Part shown: piece by piece, positions 1 through 8,676 of the stretch
How the letters are laid out: every line of letters begins with the position of its first letter
Position numbering within the stretch: position 1 is the first letter of the stretch
From: CAYMCQ01 sp964389025
Lineage (GTDB): Bacteria; Verrucomicrobiota; Verrucomicrobiia; Limisphaerales; CAYMCQ01
Reading direction: 5' to 3'
DNA: 64,000 bases
NCBI GenBank assembly: GCA_964389025.1
Contig: CAYMCQ010000007.1
Coordinates: 19,590 to 83,589 of the forward strand
Notes under the pieces: generated by a model
Told to the model about the DNA's origin: nothing
Seen by the model: only the letters and a program-made list of their open reading frames with translations
Databases searched by the model: none
Translations under genes and position numbers: made by a program

Positions 1-60
1 GTTGCAGATAAATGGCCTCGGAGTGGGATGTATAGAAAAATTAAACCCGATTGAGCGGTA

Positions 61-342
61 ATGGCGTTCAGACAGACAGGAAATCTGATGAAGACTTGCC
101 GTCCCCGACAAGCTTACAGGTCTTTTTCCGTATTCATCGGGCATTTATCTTGTGCGTATATGAAAAAAATATACAACGCAGCACAGAACCGTTCTTTTCG
201 CAGATGGGTCAGACAATTTTTTTCCAGTTGGATCAAACACCAAGGCTGTGATTGCCCGGAGAAGATTTTTGAGAAGCTTCAAGACATAGAAGACTCAATT
301 GAGATCATCGCGCGGCAAATCGCCCGGCAGATCAAGTCGTGA
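61..342 (+). CDS. Small hypothetical protein at the left edge
   Basis: The frame gives 93 residues; a shorter 60-residue version starts at the ATG at 160. The protein is basic in the middle and ends in a helical, charged stretch with a CDC motif. I do not recognise a family. It lies just left of the first recombinase-tail repeat, so it may belong to the flank or to an older element. It could also be a chance frame, since codon use is not distinctive and no clear ribosome site is visible. Confidence 0.3.
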   Translation: MAFRQTGNLMKTCRPRQAYRSFSVFIGHLSCAYMKKIYNAAQNRSFRRWVRQFFSSWIKHQGCDCPEKIFEKLQDIEDSIEIIARQIARQIKS

Positions 343-390
343 GAGTGCCCGCACGGAGATTCTAATTCAGGCTGTGGTCGCGGTTTGACC

Positions 391-445
391 AGTCAGGGAA
401 CAATTCATACGGAGAACCTTCAAAGCTTTGAAAGAAGTGGTATAC
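391..445 (-). repeat. Att-like site A inside a recombinase-tail remnant
   Basis: The 23 bases at 423-445 are identical to 18518-18540, and similarity continues leftward to about 391 with scattered mismatches. The last 12 bases, GAAGTGGTATAC (434-445), also occur at 19790 inside the intact serine recombinase gene. Read on the minus strand, this site encodes KKVYHFF followed by a tail ending near FPDW and a stop at 362, which resembles the recombinase C-terminus. The best reading is the outer junction of an integrated element that cut a resident recombinase gene at its 3' end. No recombinase body lies to its right; cargo does. Confidence 0.6.
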
Positions 446-528
446 TTTTTTGACAACCACATTTCTTGACATTGTGTTCAGACGGTTTACCGTGTATAAA
501 GTTTTGCAATCCCCGCTCGATAGGAGAT

Positions 529-1494
529 ATGATATCTGGTTCCATCGACATTTTGCGGCTAGGTGGTCCGAAGTCGCCTTCATCTGATGTTATTGCGAGA
601 ATCCGTCGCTTTCGAAACACTTCCTCGGAGATTGAGTTGATTTGCAAGGCATCGAGGTTTCGCGACTTTACGCGAGAGTGGCTTCCGGAGTTGGTCGGCC
701 TTGGGATTGCCATCAGAGAGAACCTCGCCAACGGCTGTCTAGCTGTCCTCGTTGAGAAATTCTGCTTGGAAGATATTGATCGTCAAGTGATCGATTTTAT
801 TTACTTGGTCATCGCAGGGCATATCGGCATTCCGGCTGTCACCGATGTAAAAAATCAGAAGGTCATTTGGGAAGTAACGCCTCGCGCAGGACTGCCTTCA
901 GAGCATCGGCCGACACTTAGCGAAATGGATGGCGAGGCCGAACTACATACCGACTCCGCCTACCGAATAATGCCCGAGCGATATGTGGCGTTGCTGTGCC
1001 TAAAGCCTGCTTTCGATGGAGGCATCACTACTTTGTTCAGTGCGGATGCTCTGTTCGGTGTTTTAAGGAGTATGCCGGGCGGAGGTGAATGTGAAAAAGT
1101 CCTTCGTGAGACGATGGTTCCATTTTGTGTCCCTGATTCTTTTACAACAACAGGACACGCCGCTAGCAATGAGCTATTTTCCGGTCCTGTTTTCGGAGAA
1201 CACCCAATGGTGCGGTATCGTCGAGACTCGGTACTTGACGGATCGCGTGTTGGCACCTCGACTAACACTCAGCAAATCAAACAGGCGGTTGATATATTGC
1301 GTGGTGCATTGGCTCAATGCCAACCATTGACACTTCCTTTGCGTCGAGGTGATCTTCTGATCATCAACAATCATTTACTGCTCCATGGCCGAACAACCTT
1401 TAAGGATACAAAGCGACTCCTTCTACGGGTTCGCATACACGCCAACCAAAACGACGCTGACGCAAATCTAGCGTGCTTTGTTAAAAACAACTGA
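529..1494 (+). CDS. TauD/AsnO-like Fe(II)/2-oxoglutarate dioxygenase
   Basis: A protein of 321 residues from the ATG at 529, which follows an AGGAG at 522-526 with short spacing; an upstream TTG at 466 is less likely. The iron-binding facial triad is visible as HTD (His140, Asp142) and the distal His286 in LLHGRTTF, followed by an arginine-rich LLLRVRIH segment that would hold the 2-oxoglutarate carboxylate. The order and spacing fit the TauD/clavaminate synthase/asparagine-oxygenase superfamily. The substrate cannot be read from sequence; hydroxylation of an amino acid or small acid is typical. It is the first gene right of site A and lies 26 bp before the cyclase-FCD gene on the same strand, so the two may be co-transcribed. 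Confidence 0.8.
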   Translation: MISGSIDILRLGGPKSPSSDVIARIRRFRNTSSEIELICKASRFRDFTREWLPELVGLGIAIRENLANGCLAVLVEKFCLEDIDRQVIDFIYLVIAGHIGIPAVTDVKNQKVIWEVTPRAGLPSEHRPTLSEMDGEAELHTDSAYRIMPERYVALLCLKPAFDGGITTLFSADALFGVLRSMPGGGECEKVLRETMVPFCVPDSFTTTGHAASNELFSGPVFGEHPMVRYRRDSVLDGSRVGTSTNTQQIKQAVDILRGALAQCQPLTLPLRRGDLLIINNHLLLHGRTTFKDTKRLLLRVRIHANQNDADANLACFVKNN

Positions 1495-1520
1495 ACCTCC
1501 TGAAGCCACTCAATACCTCA

Positions 1521-2831
1521 ATGCTTATGTTTCGCGAATGGACAAATGGAATAACCGCTAGTTTTCATCTTGATACCATACGTCAGGTTGGTCGTTATTC
1601 TGGGTACAAGCACGTTAATATCTGGGTCCTTGTTGCTGATCTACGCGGCTCGACTACTTATCAGAGGGATATGGATAAGACTATTGCTCCCAATGACCCC
1701 AAGGCGGCCCGGTTCCTTAGTGACTACTACGACATATTTCGAAAAGCGGTCACCAAAGCGTTATGGATTAGAGGCGTTCCAAATGGTGATGGATTTAATG
1801 GGCAAAACGACTTCCTGATCCCAAAAGTGCTCAAGCTACTTGGTGATGGCGTTATGCTTGTATGGGAATTACCAAATACCGGAATCGATCCCGCTTCTGA
1901 ATTGACTAAATTTGCATTGGATGTCGTTTCCTTCGCGCAAGGCTACTTTAGGCTTATGACCTTAGCGGCAGGGCACGAAACTATTTACCTTTCTGCAGCC
2001 CAGGATCTTAAAGTTGCATTTGGGTTGGCTGCTGGACCAGCGCTTCGCATGAAGTTTGGAGCTTCTGATCCTTGGGACTATGCCGGGTCGGTAATTAACC
2101 TCGCGCACAGGCTCCAGTCTGAAGCAACTAGAGGGGGTATTGTTGTTCATGTCTCAAGCTGCGGTAAGAACATTCTGCAAAGAATTGAAGCCACGCAACG
2201 CGGCAAGATCCAACCCCGCAAAATCAAAGGCTTCGACGACAAAATACATTTATGGCTGTGTGACGACGAACAGTTACCCGTTATTTCATTCCGATTAGAA
2301 TCCACGCGACCACAGTGGAATGGTCTTTGTCTTGACGGCATCTTACCCTTGGCACCAGACGCGCTCCTCGTGAAAAATGGCACTACATATAGTCCGACAT
2401 TGAAAATGCCTGAACAGGATCAAAGAGGCGAGGCTTTTCAACTACGCATAGCGGTTGAAATGTACATAGCTTGGGCTGCCGCAAAAAGATACCGAGCGGA
2501 CAAGGCAAAAAATGTGCGCCAAATTCACGCGCAAATGAAATCGGCGAAGTCAGCGGGCACATTTGACACATTAGGGAAACAATTCCATCAGGAGGTTGCA
2601 CGCATCGCGGATAAAGGTGAAGCAGGCGAAGTGATTGCTGCACTTTTTCAAGCGACCAACGCACGTCTCAGTACCCATGACGGTCTCAGTAAAAAAGATA
2701 GGAGAACTGTGGTCGATGAGCATAATGCCATTCTCGACGCGATCCGCGAAGGTAACGCAAGCCTTGCACGACAGCAAATGTGTGATCACCTGACAAACAA
2801 ACCCAGACGATGGGAACGGGACTTCGAGTAA
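1521..2831 (+). CDS. Class III nucleotide cyclase fused to an FCD domain
   Basis: 436 residues. Residues about 33-215 form a class III cyclase homology domain: metal Asp40 in VADLRGS, Lys105 and second metal Asp109 in KLLGDG, Asp186 in DYAG, and the transition-state pair Asn193/Arg197 in NLAHR. All key residues are present, and the Lys/Asp pair favours a purine substrate. Residues about 304-428 match the FCD ligand-binding fold of FadR-type GntR regulators: a KQFHQ segment, DEHNAILDAI and MCDHL supply the three conserved histidines. The usual GntR winged helix is absent. No signal peptide or membrane segment is seen, so it should be cytoplasmic. The fusion suggests a cyclase gated by a small carboxylate or metal, which is inference. 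The neighbour is a TauD-like oxygenase. Confidence 0.8.
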   Translation: MLMFREWTNGITASFHLDTIRQVGRYSGYKHVNIWVLVADLRGSTTYQRDMDKTIAPNDPKAARFLSDYYDIFRKAVTKALWIRGVPNGDGFNGQNDFLIPKVLKLLGDGVMLVWELPNTGIDPASELTKFALDVVSFAQGYFRLMTLAAGHETIYLSAAQDLKVAFGLAAGPALRMKFGASDPWDYAGSVINLAHRLQSEATRGGIVVHVSSCGKNILQRIEATQRGKIQPRKIKGFDDKIHLWLCDDEQLPVISFRLESTRPQWNGLCLDGILPLAPDALLVKNGTTYSPTLKMPEQDQRGEAFQLRIAVEMYIAWAAAKRYRADKAKNVRQIHAQMKSAKSAGTFDTLGKQFHQEVARIADKGEAGEVIAALFQATNARLSTHDGLSKKDRRTVVDEHNAILDAIREGNASLARQQMCDHLTNKPRRWERDFE

Positions 2832-3074
2832 TAAATCCGCTGATTAAAAGAGTTCCAAGTTCAAGCCAGCCTTCCGCTGCATTCAAATGGTGATTATCGG
2901 GCGGAGGAATTTTCCGCATAGCAAATCACCCAACCAAAACTGAAAAACAATACAGTAAAAAAGACGTGAACGAAGAATTGTAATCTGCTCCCAATGCTGT
3001 TACCCTCGTTAAATACCGGATAAAACGACTGTGCATCTATTTTTTCTTGTAACGGCGGCTGTCCTTACTCGCGC

Positions 3075-5381
3075 TTGAAACCAATCATTCAAACTTCGAC
3101 AAAGCGCAATGTTGCTTCACTGCTTCTGAATGCAGGATTGCTTTTCGCCGCGCTTCAAGCATTCGCCGTTATTGATGCTTCTCTGCAAATGCAGTTGGGC
3201 AATCCTAGCGGTGCGACTGCCGATACGAACAACCACAGCAATTACCTGATTCAACGTCCAATCGAAGCGCTTGATTACAATGACAATCGCGGGCAGGCAA
3301 ATTGGGCGAGTTGGGATTTGACCTCGGGCGATGCCAACAACGCGGTGGTTCGTCAGGACAGCTACGCCTCAGACACTAACTTGCCGGGAAATTTCTATCA
3401 TGTCGGCTCCGGTGAATACAGCGGTTCGGGCTATGATCGCGGCCATCTTTGCCCGTCGGCTGACCGGACGGATTCAACGAACAACAACGACATGACGTTC
3501 TTGATGTCGAACATGATGCCGCAAGCTCCCGACAATAATCGCGTCACTTGGGCTGACTTTGAAGATTATTGTCGGACGATTGCCGATGCAGGCAATGAGT
3601 TGTTGATTATCTGCGGGCCGAGTGGCTTCAACGGCTCGAACATTTCCAGCAGCACTCATGTCCTCATTCCTTCAAACACATGGAAAGTTGTAGTGATAGT
3701 TCCTCTGGGTGGCGGCACGGCGTTGAGCCGCATCACAACGATAACCAACCGCGTCATCGCCATAAGAGTTCCGAACATGAACGGCGTCAGCGCAAACTGG
3801 TCGAACTACGTCACGTCCGCGCACTCGATAGAGCTTGAGACTGGATTTAATTTCTTCACCGCCTTGCCCGGAACAATCGCCTCGGCATTCCGCGCCAAGA
3901 TAGACAACCTTGTCAGTCCGCCGCCGCCAAGCATCACGAGCTTTACGCCCACTAGCGGGAACGTGAACACAAACGTCGTAATCACCGGCACAAACTTTAA
4001 CGGCACTTCTGTCGTGAAGTTCAACGGAAGCAACGCCGTCTTCACTGTGGATTCAAACACGCAAATCACGACCACAGTTCCGACCAACGCGACCACCGGC
4101 ACGATCGCCGTCATGACGCCCGGCGGCACGACAAACAGCGCGAGTAACTTCACCATCGGGTCTGGCGGCTCACCCGATCTGTCACTCACCGCCACTCATT
4201 CAGGCAATTTCACGCAACAGGACGTTGGCGACACCTACACCATCGTTGTGACGAATGTGGGAACAGCAGGGTCATCCGGCACTGTTACCGTTTCCAACCT
4301 TCTCGGCTCCGGCCTGACTGCGACGGCCATCAGCGGCACAGGTTGGAGCACGTCACTCGGCACACTCACCGCCACGCGCTCTGATACTCTCTCGGCAAAC
4401 TCTGCCTATCCCGCCATCACAGTCACGGTAAACGTTGCTTCCAACGCTCCGGCAAGCGTCACCAACACAACTACCGTTTCAGGCGGCGGCGAAACCAACA
4501 CTGCAAACAACACCACAACCGACATCATCACCGTCAACACTTTCACGAACGGCGGCGGCGGTGACTTCACAGGCACGCTTGTTGGCTGGGACGTGAATGG
4601 GCTGACAGGCGGCTCTGGAAACTACGGAGCTTCGCCTTTGGCTCCCACAACCGGCGCGGCGAACCTCACCGTCGTTGGTCTCACTCGCGGAACCGGCGTC
4701 GCTCAAGTCGGCACCGCAGCGGTTCGCGCATGGGGAGGCACGAGCTTTACGAATCTCACATCGGCGAACGCCATCGGTTCAAACCAATTCGTCACCTGCT
4801 CCATTGCCGGACAGACCGGCTACTACGTTTCCTATTCCTCAATCAGCAAGTTTGATTACCGCCATTCGGCCACGGGCGCGACCAACGCCTTGGTGCAATA
4901 TCAAGTCGGCTCTGGCGCGTTCACTGACATTGCCGCCATTTTCTACCCGTCCAACACCAGCGCAGGCGGGTCAATTGCCCCGATTGACCTTTCAGGAATC
5001 ACGCCATTGCAGAACGTCGGCGCGGGAACAAACATTACCTTCCGCATCGTGAACTGGGGCGGCACAAGCTCGGCGGGAACCTGGTATATCTTCGACGTGG
5101 CGAACAATACCAACTACGACTTCGCGATAGATGGAACTGTTGCCGCCGTGCAAGCATACACCAATCCGGTTTACAAAATCCTTTCCTTCAGTGTGAGCAA
5201 CCAGACCGCGACGTTCAAATGGGAATCCCTTGCCACACGCACCTACAACATTGAGTGCTCCAGCGACTTTACGAACTGGACAATCTTCAAATCCAATCTC
5301 CTTGCGACGGGAACGAGCTACACCTTTACGACCAACGTTCCTTTCGGGATGAACTTCTTCCGGATTTACCGCACGCCTTGA
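3075..5381 (+). CDS. Exported DNA/RNA non-specific endonuclease with TIG and DUF11-like domains
   Basis: 768 residues from a TTG start that gives a good signal peptide (basic start, hydrophobic LLLNAGLLFAALQAFA). Residues about 35-280 form a His-Me finger nuclease of the NUC1/EndoG type, with the DRGH motif near residue 121 and the downstream asparagine-rich region expected for Mg binding. Then come an IPT/TIG domain (about 290-365), a DUF11-like repeat (about 370-490), an unassigned beta-rich domain, and a C-terminal segment with the look of verrucomicrobial surface-protein tails. It probably cuts extracellular or periplasmic nucleic acid for nutrition or competition. No immunity gene is apparent next to it. 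It is preceded by about 240 bases without a gene. Confidence 0.88.
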   Translation: MKPIIQTSTKRNVASLLLNAGLLFAALQAFAVIDASLQMQLGNPSGATADTNNHSNYLIQRPIEALDYNDNRGQANWASWDLTSGDANNAVVRQDSYASDTNLPGNFYHVGSGEYSGSGYDRGHLCPSADRTDSTNNNDMTFLMSNMMPQAPDNNRVTWADFEDYCRTIADAGNELLIICGPSGFNGSNISSSTHVLIPSNTWKVVVIVPLGGGTALSRITTITNRVIAIRVPNMNGVSANWSNYVTSAHSIELETGFNFFTALPGTIASAFRAKIDNLVSPPPPSITSFTPTSGNVNTNVVITGTNFNGTSVVKFNGSNAVFTVDSNTQITTTVPTNATTGTIAVMTPGGTTNSASNFTIGSGGSPDLSLTATHSGNFTQQDVGDTYTIVVTNVGTAGSSGTVTVSNLLGSGLTATAISGTGWSTSLGTLTATRSDTLSANSAYPAITVTVNVASNAPASVTNTTTVSGGGETNTANNTTTDIITVNTFTNGGGGDFTGTLVGWDVNGLTGGSGNYGASPLAPTTGAANLTVVGLTRGTGVAQVGTAAVRAWGGTSFTNLTSANAIGSNQFVTCSIAGQTGYYVSYSSISKFDYRHSATGATNALVQYQVGSGAFTDIAAIFYPSNTSAGGSIAPIDLSGITPLQNVGAGTNITFRIVNWGGTSSAGTWYIFDVANNTNYDFAIDGTVAAVQAYTNPVYKILSFSVSNQTATFKWESLATRTYNIECSSDFTNWTIFKSNLLATGTSYTFTTNVPFGMNFFRIYRTP

Positions 5382-5390
5382 ACGGATTTT

Positions 5391-5416
5391 CGGAGGGCGG
5401 AGTTCCACGATGCCCT
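5391..5416 (+). repeat. Palindrome-family arm, copy R1
   Basis: This matches the 26-base left arm of the repeat found complete at 47760-47833, with one C-to-T change. The matching right arm is badly diverged or lost. It lies 10 bases after the nuclease stop codon. It is the only copy I found inside the accessory left part of the window. Confidence 0.75.
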
Positions 5417-5619
5417 TATTAAAGTCAATCCCGAGTCGGGGCGTCGCCGGTTCCAAGGCCGTGCTTCATTGCGAAGTTAAGGCCTTGTCAAAGTGTGGGC
5501 AGGTCTGCCTGTTTTGTTATCAGATCGCCAATTGTTTATCACCTTTTTAGACAAAAAATGCCCACATAAAATACAGAATAGGACACTGGCAAGCAGGCTG
5601 CGTATGTGTGGGCGACGCT

Positions 5620-5826
5620 ATGCTTGGGGGAATCATAAATGCATTAAAGCTAATCATCGGTCTGCGAAAGACAGCCCGCGATGATAAAAAGACCGGTTTG
5701 GAAATAAAAAATTTGGAGACGGAAATTGCCGGGTCTGAGAGCCGTATTCAGGCTGCGACATTCGAGAACATTACGAAGTATGACCCCAAGATTCAAATCT
5801 TAGAACGGAAAAGTTTTGGTCGATGA
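5620..5826 (+). CDS. Small hypothetical protein
   Basis: 68 residues from ATG 5620; a GTG at 5608 would add four. The start is hydrophobic (LGGIINALKLIIGL) and the rest is a charged helix. No family recognised. It ends directly before a short tandem repeat. It might be a small membrane-associated peptide or a chance frame. Confidence 0.35.
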   Translation: MLGGIINALKLIIGLRKTARDDKKTGLEIKNLETEIAGSESRIQAATFENITKYDPKIQILERKSFGR

Positions 5827-5840
5827 GCAAGGTTATGACT

Positions 5841-5896
5841 GGGCGCGAGTTAAAGTGGGCGCGAGTTAAAGTGGGCGCGAGTTAAAGTGGGCGCGA
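5841..5896. repeat. Short tandem repeat, 3.5 copies of 16 bp
   Basis: The unit GGGCGCGAGTTAAAGT occurs three times without mismatch, then a half copy. It sits between the small protein ending at 5826 and the 3' end of the minus-strand gene at 6001, in a 174-base stretch without a gene. The perfect identity suggests recent slippage. There are no unique spacers, so this is not a CRISPR array. Confidence 0.9.
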
Positions 5897-6000
5897 TGTT
5901 ATAGCGCGGCTTGAAAGTGAAAACTGTGTTCGTGAATGGAATCCTCCTGCCAAGTGCGGAAGGGTCTTTCGTCTCAGAATAGCGTCCACAACACGCCTCT

Positions 6001-6825
6001 TCAGGGTTTGTCAGGTGGTCCATCTGTTGGCTGTTTGATTTCAAAAACGAACGGTTCATTCAATTTGTTTCCTTTGAGTGTTACCGCAGCCGGCTCAGCG
6101 ACCTCAATTTGAAGTTCCACACCCTGCGCTACTGGAATGAGGCTACTCTGACCACTGCTTCTATCATCGCTTACTTTGTCTTCGGTAGCTTTACTACCTG
6201 AACCGAGCAAATCGAAGCGCAAAAGTTTTGCCGGGTTCACGGATGCTGTGAATTCAACTAACCCGAGCGCCTGGTTTTTCGTGGCGACAAAGTAAAGAGT
6301 TGAAGTTAAACCAGTCTTGGACCGTTTGGTTTCCCTGGTCACCAGCTCGAGCATGGCCGGTTTAGCCATTTCCGTCGTCTTCACTAGTTGCGCATTAACT
6401 TCCTCGAGCCGGTTTGAAGCAGCCATAATCGCGGGTAAGATATTTGTTTCAATCAATTCTTTCACAAGCGGACCAGCGGTTAACTCGATACGTTCTTTCG
6501 CCTTCTCGGTAATGAGCTTCTGAATTTCCTCTTTAGCAAACTGCCGATCTAATTCTGCAGTTACTTCCTTTCTGACTCTATCAACCTCGCCTTGAGCAGT
6601 ATTTTTGGCGATAGTCTGTAAATCACTTAAAGTTTTCACCCCCAGAAAAACGACAACGATGCCAACGATTAGCAAAAAAACGCGGACGACTTTTGCTATG
6701 TTTGAATATGCATCCCAAACGCGTCCGATTTCCTTTTCCGCAGCGACAGTCAACCGCTCACGTCTTGCTAGTTCATCTTCTAATTGTTTTACACGAAGGT
6801 CATCTTGGTTTGGTTTTTCATTCAT
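6001..6825 (-). CDS. Single-pass membrane protein with coiled coils
   Basis: 274 residues from ATG 6825; an upstream start at 6855 is possible. Layout: a charged coiled coil (about 8-45), one transmembrane helix (VFLLIVGIVVVFLGV, about 50-70), a long charged helical region (about 75-170), and a beta-rich C-terminal domain of about 100 residues after LYFVATKN. The family is unknown to me. It is transcribed in the same direction as the membrane and deoxyribosyltransferase-like genes upstream, but 250 bases separate it from them, so it is only loosely part of that set. Confidence 0.65.
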   Translation of the reverse strand: MNEKPNQDDLRVKQLEDELARRERLTVAAEKEIGRVWDAYSNIAKVVRVFLLIVGIVVVFLGVKTLSDLQTIAKNTAQGEVDRVRKEVTAELDRQFAKEEIQKLITEKAKERIELTAGPLVKELIETNILPAIMAASNRLEEVNAQLVKTTEMAKPAMLELVTRETKRSKTGLTSTLYFVATKNQALGLVEFTASVNPAKLLRFDLLGSGSKATEDKVSDDRSSGQSSLIPVAQGVELQIEVAEPAAVTLKGNKLNEPFVFEIKQPTDGPPDKP

Positions 6826-7075
6826 AGAGATGTTGGTCGATGACGGTGTTACCATCGTCGCTCGATGGCGTTTAGATTATTGCATCCCCGCCATTTGTCC
6901 AACCCGCCGGTTCAAAGTGCTGACATGAATGCAGCGCGGGACTTCATGTGAAGGGAAGATCGCGCCGCGTAACCGATTGCGAACTTTTGTTTCTCGCGAA
7001 AGTACTCCAAGTGTCCTTGCCAGATTTGTTCCCGAGCAGTCCAAATCTCAAAACGCTCAGCCCTGCTTTTCGAAC

Positions 7076-7666
7076 CTAATCTTGGGATTCGTCTCCGCGT
7101 TTCGCTCGGCGAAAAATCGTGATGAATCGCACGACCGTTATTATTAGTTCCAATTCCACGACTAGCCGGAAAATTACGAGAATCGTTTTTGCTGCAAATG
7201 AGCGTGGCATTACGGCACTTATGTGAGTGTCATAGATGTCTGGAATTCCAAAGAGCACAATATCGAGGACGTTTTCGAGCGAGAATAGCAGCCACGTGAA
7301 AAGACCGGGATCGGAAACCTGTTGGAACTGTCCCGTAAACACGCGATTGAGCGAGTCAATGAAAACCGCAAAAGTCGCAACGAAGCCGAACATGGAGGAC
7401 AGGGTCCAGCCAAGCTCTTGTTCAAAGTCACCACGCGCCAGAAAGCCTTTTAAGACTTTGTCATCTTGTAGTCTGAGACCGCCCTGCACCATTGCAAGGA
7501 ACACGAACAGGATGCCCGACGCGCACAGGGCGAGAACCGGATGTTCATGCGTCATGCGATTCAACCACCCGACTGGGAGCAGGGTGAACATGACCATGCC
7601 GAAGACAAACGTTATGCAGAAGCCGCCTGTATCAAATCGCAAACGCGCCGCCGGTTCGGGTTTCAT
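7076..7666 (-). CDS. Multi-pass membrane protein paired with the NDT-like gene
   Basis: 196 residues with about four hydrophobic helices: near residues 15-35, 45-62, 90-108 and 160-185. A re-entrant or amphipathic stretch (LFTWLLFSLENVLDIVLFG) precedes the last. The start lies 11 bases after the stop of the NDT-like gene, so the pair is almost certainly one transcript. No family recognised. The pairing of a predicted nucleotide-acting protein with a small membrane protein is the layout of sensor/pore defence systems, which is inference only. Confidence 0.7.
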   Translation of the reverse strand: MKPEPAARLRFDTGGFCITFVFGMVMFTLLPVGWLNRMTHEHPVLALCASGILFVFLAMVQGGLRLQDDKVLKGFLARGDFEQELGWTLSSMFGFVATFAVFIDSLNRVFTGQFQQVSDPGLFTWLLFSLENVLDIVLFGIPDIYDTHISAVMPRSFAAKTILVIFRLVVELELIITVVRFITIFRRAKRGDESQD

Positions 7667-7677
7667 AACAATTTTTT

Positions 7678-8676
7678 CTATTCGGTATAGGAACCTCTGC
7701 CAATAGTTGCTTCAATCCGCAGCTGTAATCCACGCTGCAAACTTTCCCATTCACCCTCCATCCATGTAACAAAATTATATTGGCGATTGTCGAAGTGGAT
7801 TTTTTCCAATTCAGATTCTTGGCAAAGCCAAACAACTGGCAAACCAAGTCCTAACGCGAATCCCGCTTCAAAATAAACTCCACCTCTTTGGCCGGTAAAA
7901 TCCGCAATCAGAAATTTGCTTTTTCTTATCGATGCTATGATTTCATCGTCAATGCGGTTGTTGTGTTCATGCCTGTCTATACGAAAAGGTTTATAGCCTG
8001 CTTGCAGTATTCCCGGATAAATTGCGTTGACCCATGCAAGTTGCATTGCCTCAGAAAACCACATTGCGACAAAAGCGACATTCGAATCGCTATGCGGTGG
8101 TGCGTCTAAAAAAGCCCAACCCGACGGAGTGATCTGCATACTGTTGTCGCCTGATAGCAATCCGCGCTCTCTAATGAGAAACTGGTGGACCAAAAACCCA
8201 ACTTCCCGAAAATCTCTCGACCAAGATACACCCAGCAATCGCAACGGCAGACGTATCTGTTCGACCTCTCCAGTGTTTAATTCAAATTGACCGGCGATAG
8301 CTGCTTTTGACCTGCTGGACTGCAAGAGCGGTTGAACAAAGTCCGGTGCAAAACCGGCGCGACTGCCGGGAATCGGCATTAACGCCGCGAGAAAGCGTAA
8401 CAGCTTATCTGCTTTATCTGCGACTATCGGAGGTTTTCGCTTTAAAATAAAAACCAAAACGTCCTTTCGTAACAGCTCCCCTTGGTGTCCGTTAATCCAG
8501 CCCGAAATAATCGCCGTCTTATCCGGGTCAGACTTGACTGACAGATTACTCAGTGCTTCCAAAGACGAGTTATCAGCGCGAAATCGTCCGCAGCGCAAGC
8601 AGTCTATATCACACCAGTTTTCTCGCGGCTCGTTTTTGCAAGGAGTCGAACAAACAGGGCACTCAAAAAACACCAT
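7678..8676 (-). CDS. Zinc-ribbon protein with a nucleoside deoxyribosyltransferase/TIR-like domain
   Basis: 332 residues. The first 30 hold six cysteines (6, 9, 13, 22, 26, 29) in a zinc-ribbon pattern. A helical middle region of about 150 residues follows, then residues about 195-310 with the Rossmann-like fold of nucleoside 2-deoxyribosyltransferases: VAFVAMWF strand, ADFTG, and the FEAGFALGLGLPV motif whose Glu is the catalytic position in that family. Relatives of this fold cleave or bind nucleotides such as NAD in bacterial immunity proteins. It is followed at 11 bases by a membrane-protein gene. A plain salvage enzyme is less likely, because such enzymes lack the zinc ribbon and the extra middle region. 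Confidence 0.75.
   Translation of the reverse strand: MVFFECPVCSTPCKNEPRENWCDIDCLRCGRFRADNSSLEALSNLSVKSDPDKTAIISGWINGHQGELLRKDVLVFILKRKPPIVADKADKLLRFLAALMPIPGSRAGFAPDFVQPLLQSSRSKAAIAGQFELNTGEVEQIRLPLRLLGVSWSRDFREVGFLVHQFLIRERGLLSGDNSMQITPSGWAFLDAPPHSDSNVAFVAMWFSEAMQLAWVNAIYPGILQAGYKPFRIDRHEHNNRIDDEIIASIRKSKFLIADFTGQRGGVYFEAGFALGLGLPVVWLCQESELEKIHFDNRQYNFVTWMEGEWESLQRGLQLRIEATIGRGSYTE

Noticed and set aside
1521..2831. Pycsar-type pyrimidine cyclase
   Set aside because: The substrate-determining positions look purine-type (Lys105, Asp186), and no TIR or membrane effector gene of the known Pycsar layout lies next to it.
5841..5896. Possible CRISPR array
   Set aside because: The units are directly tandem with no spacers, and no cas genes are present anywhere in the window.
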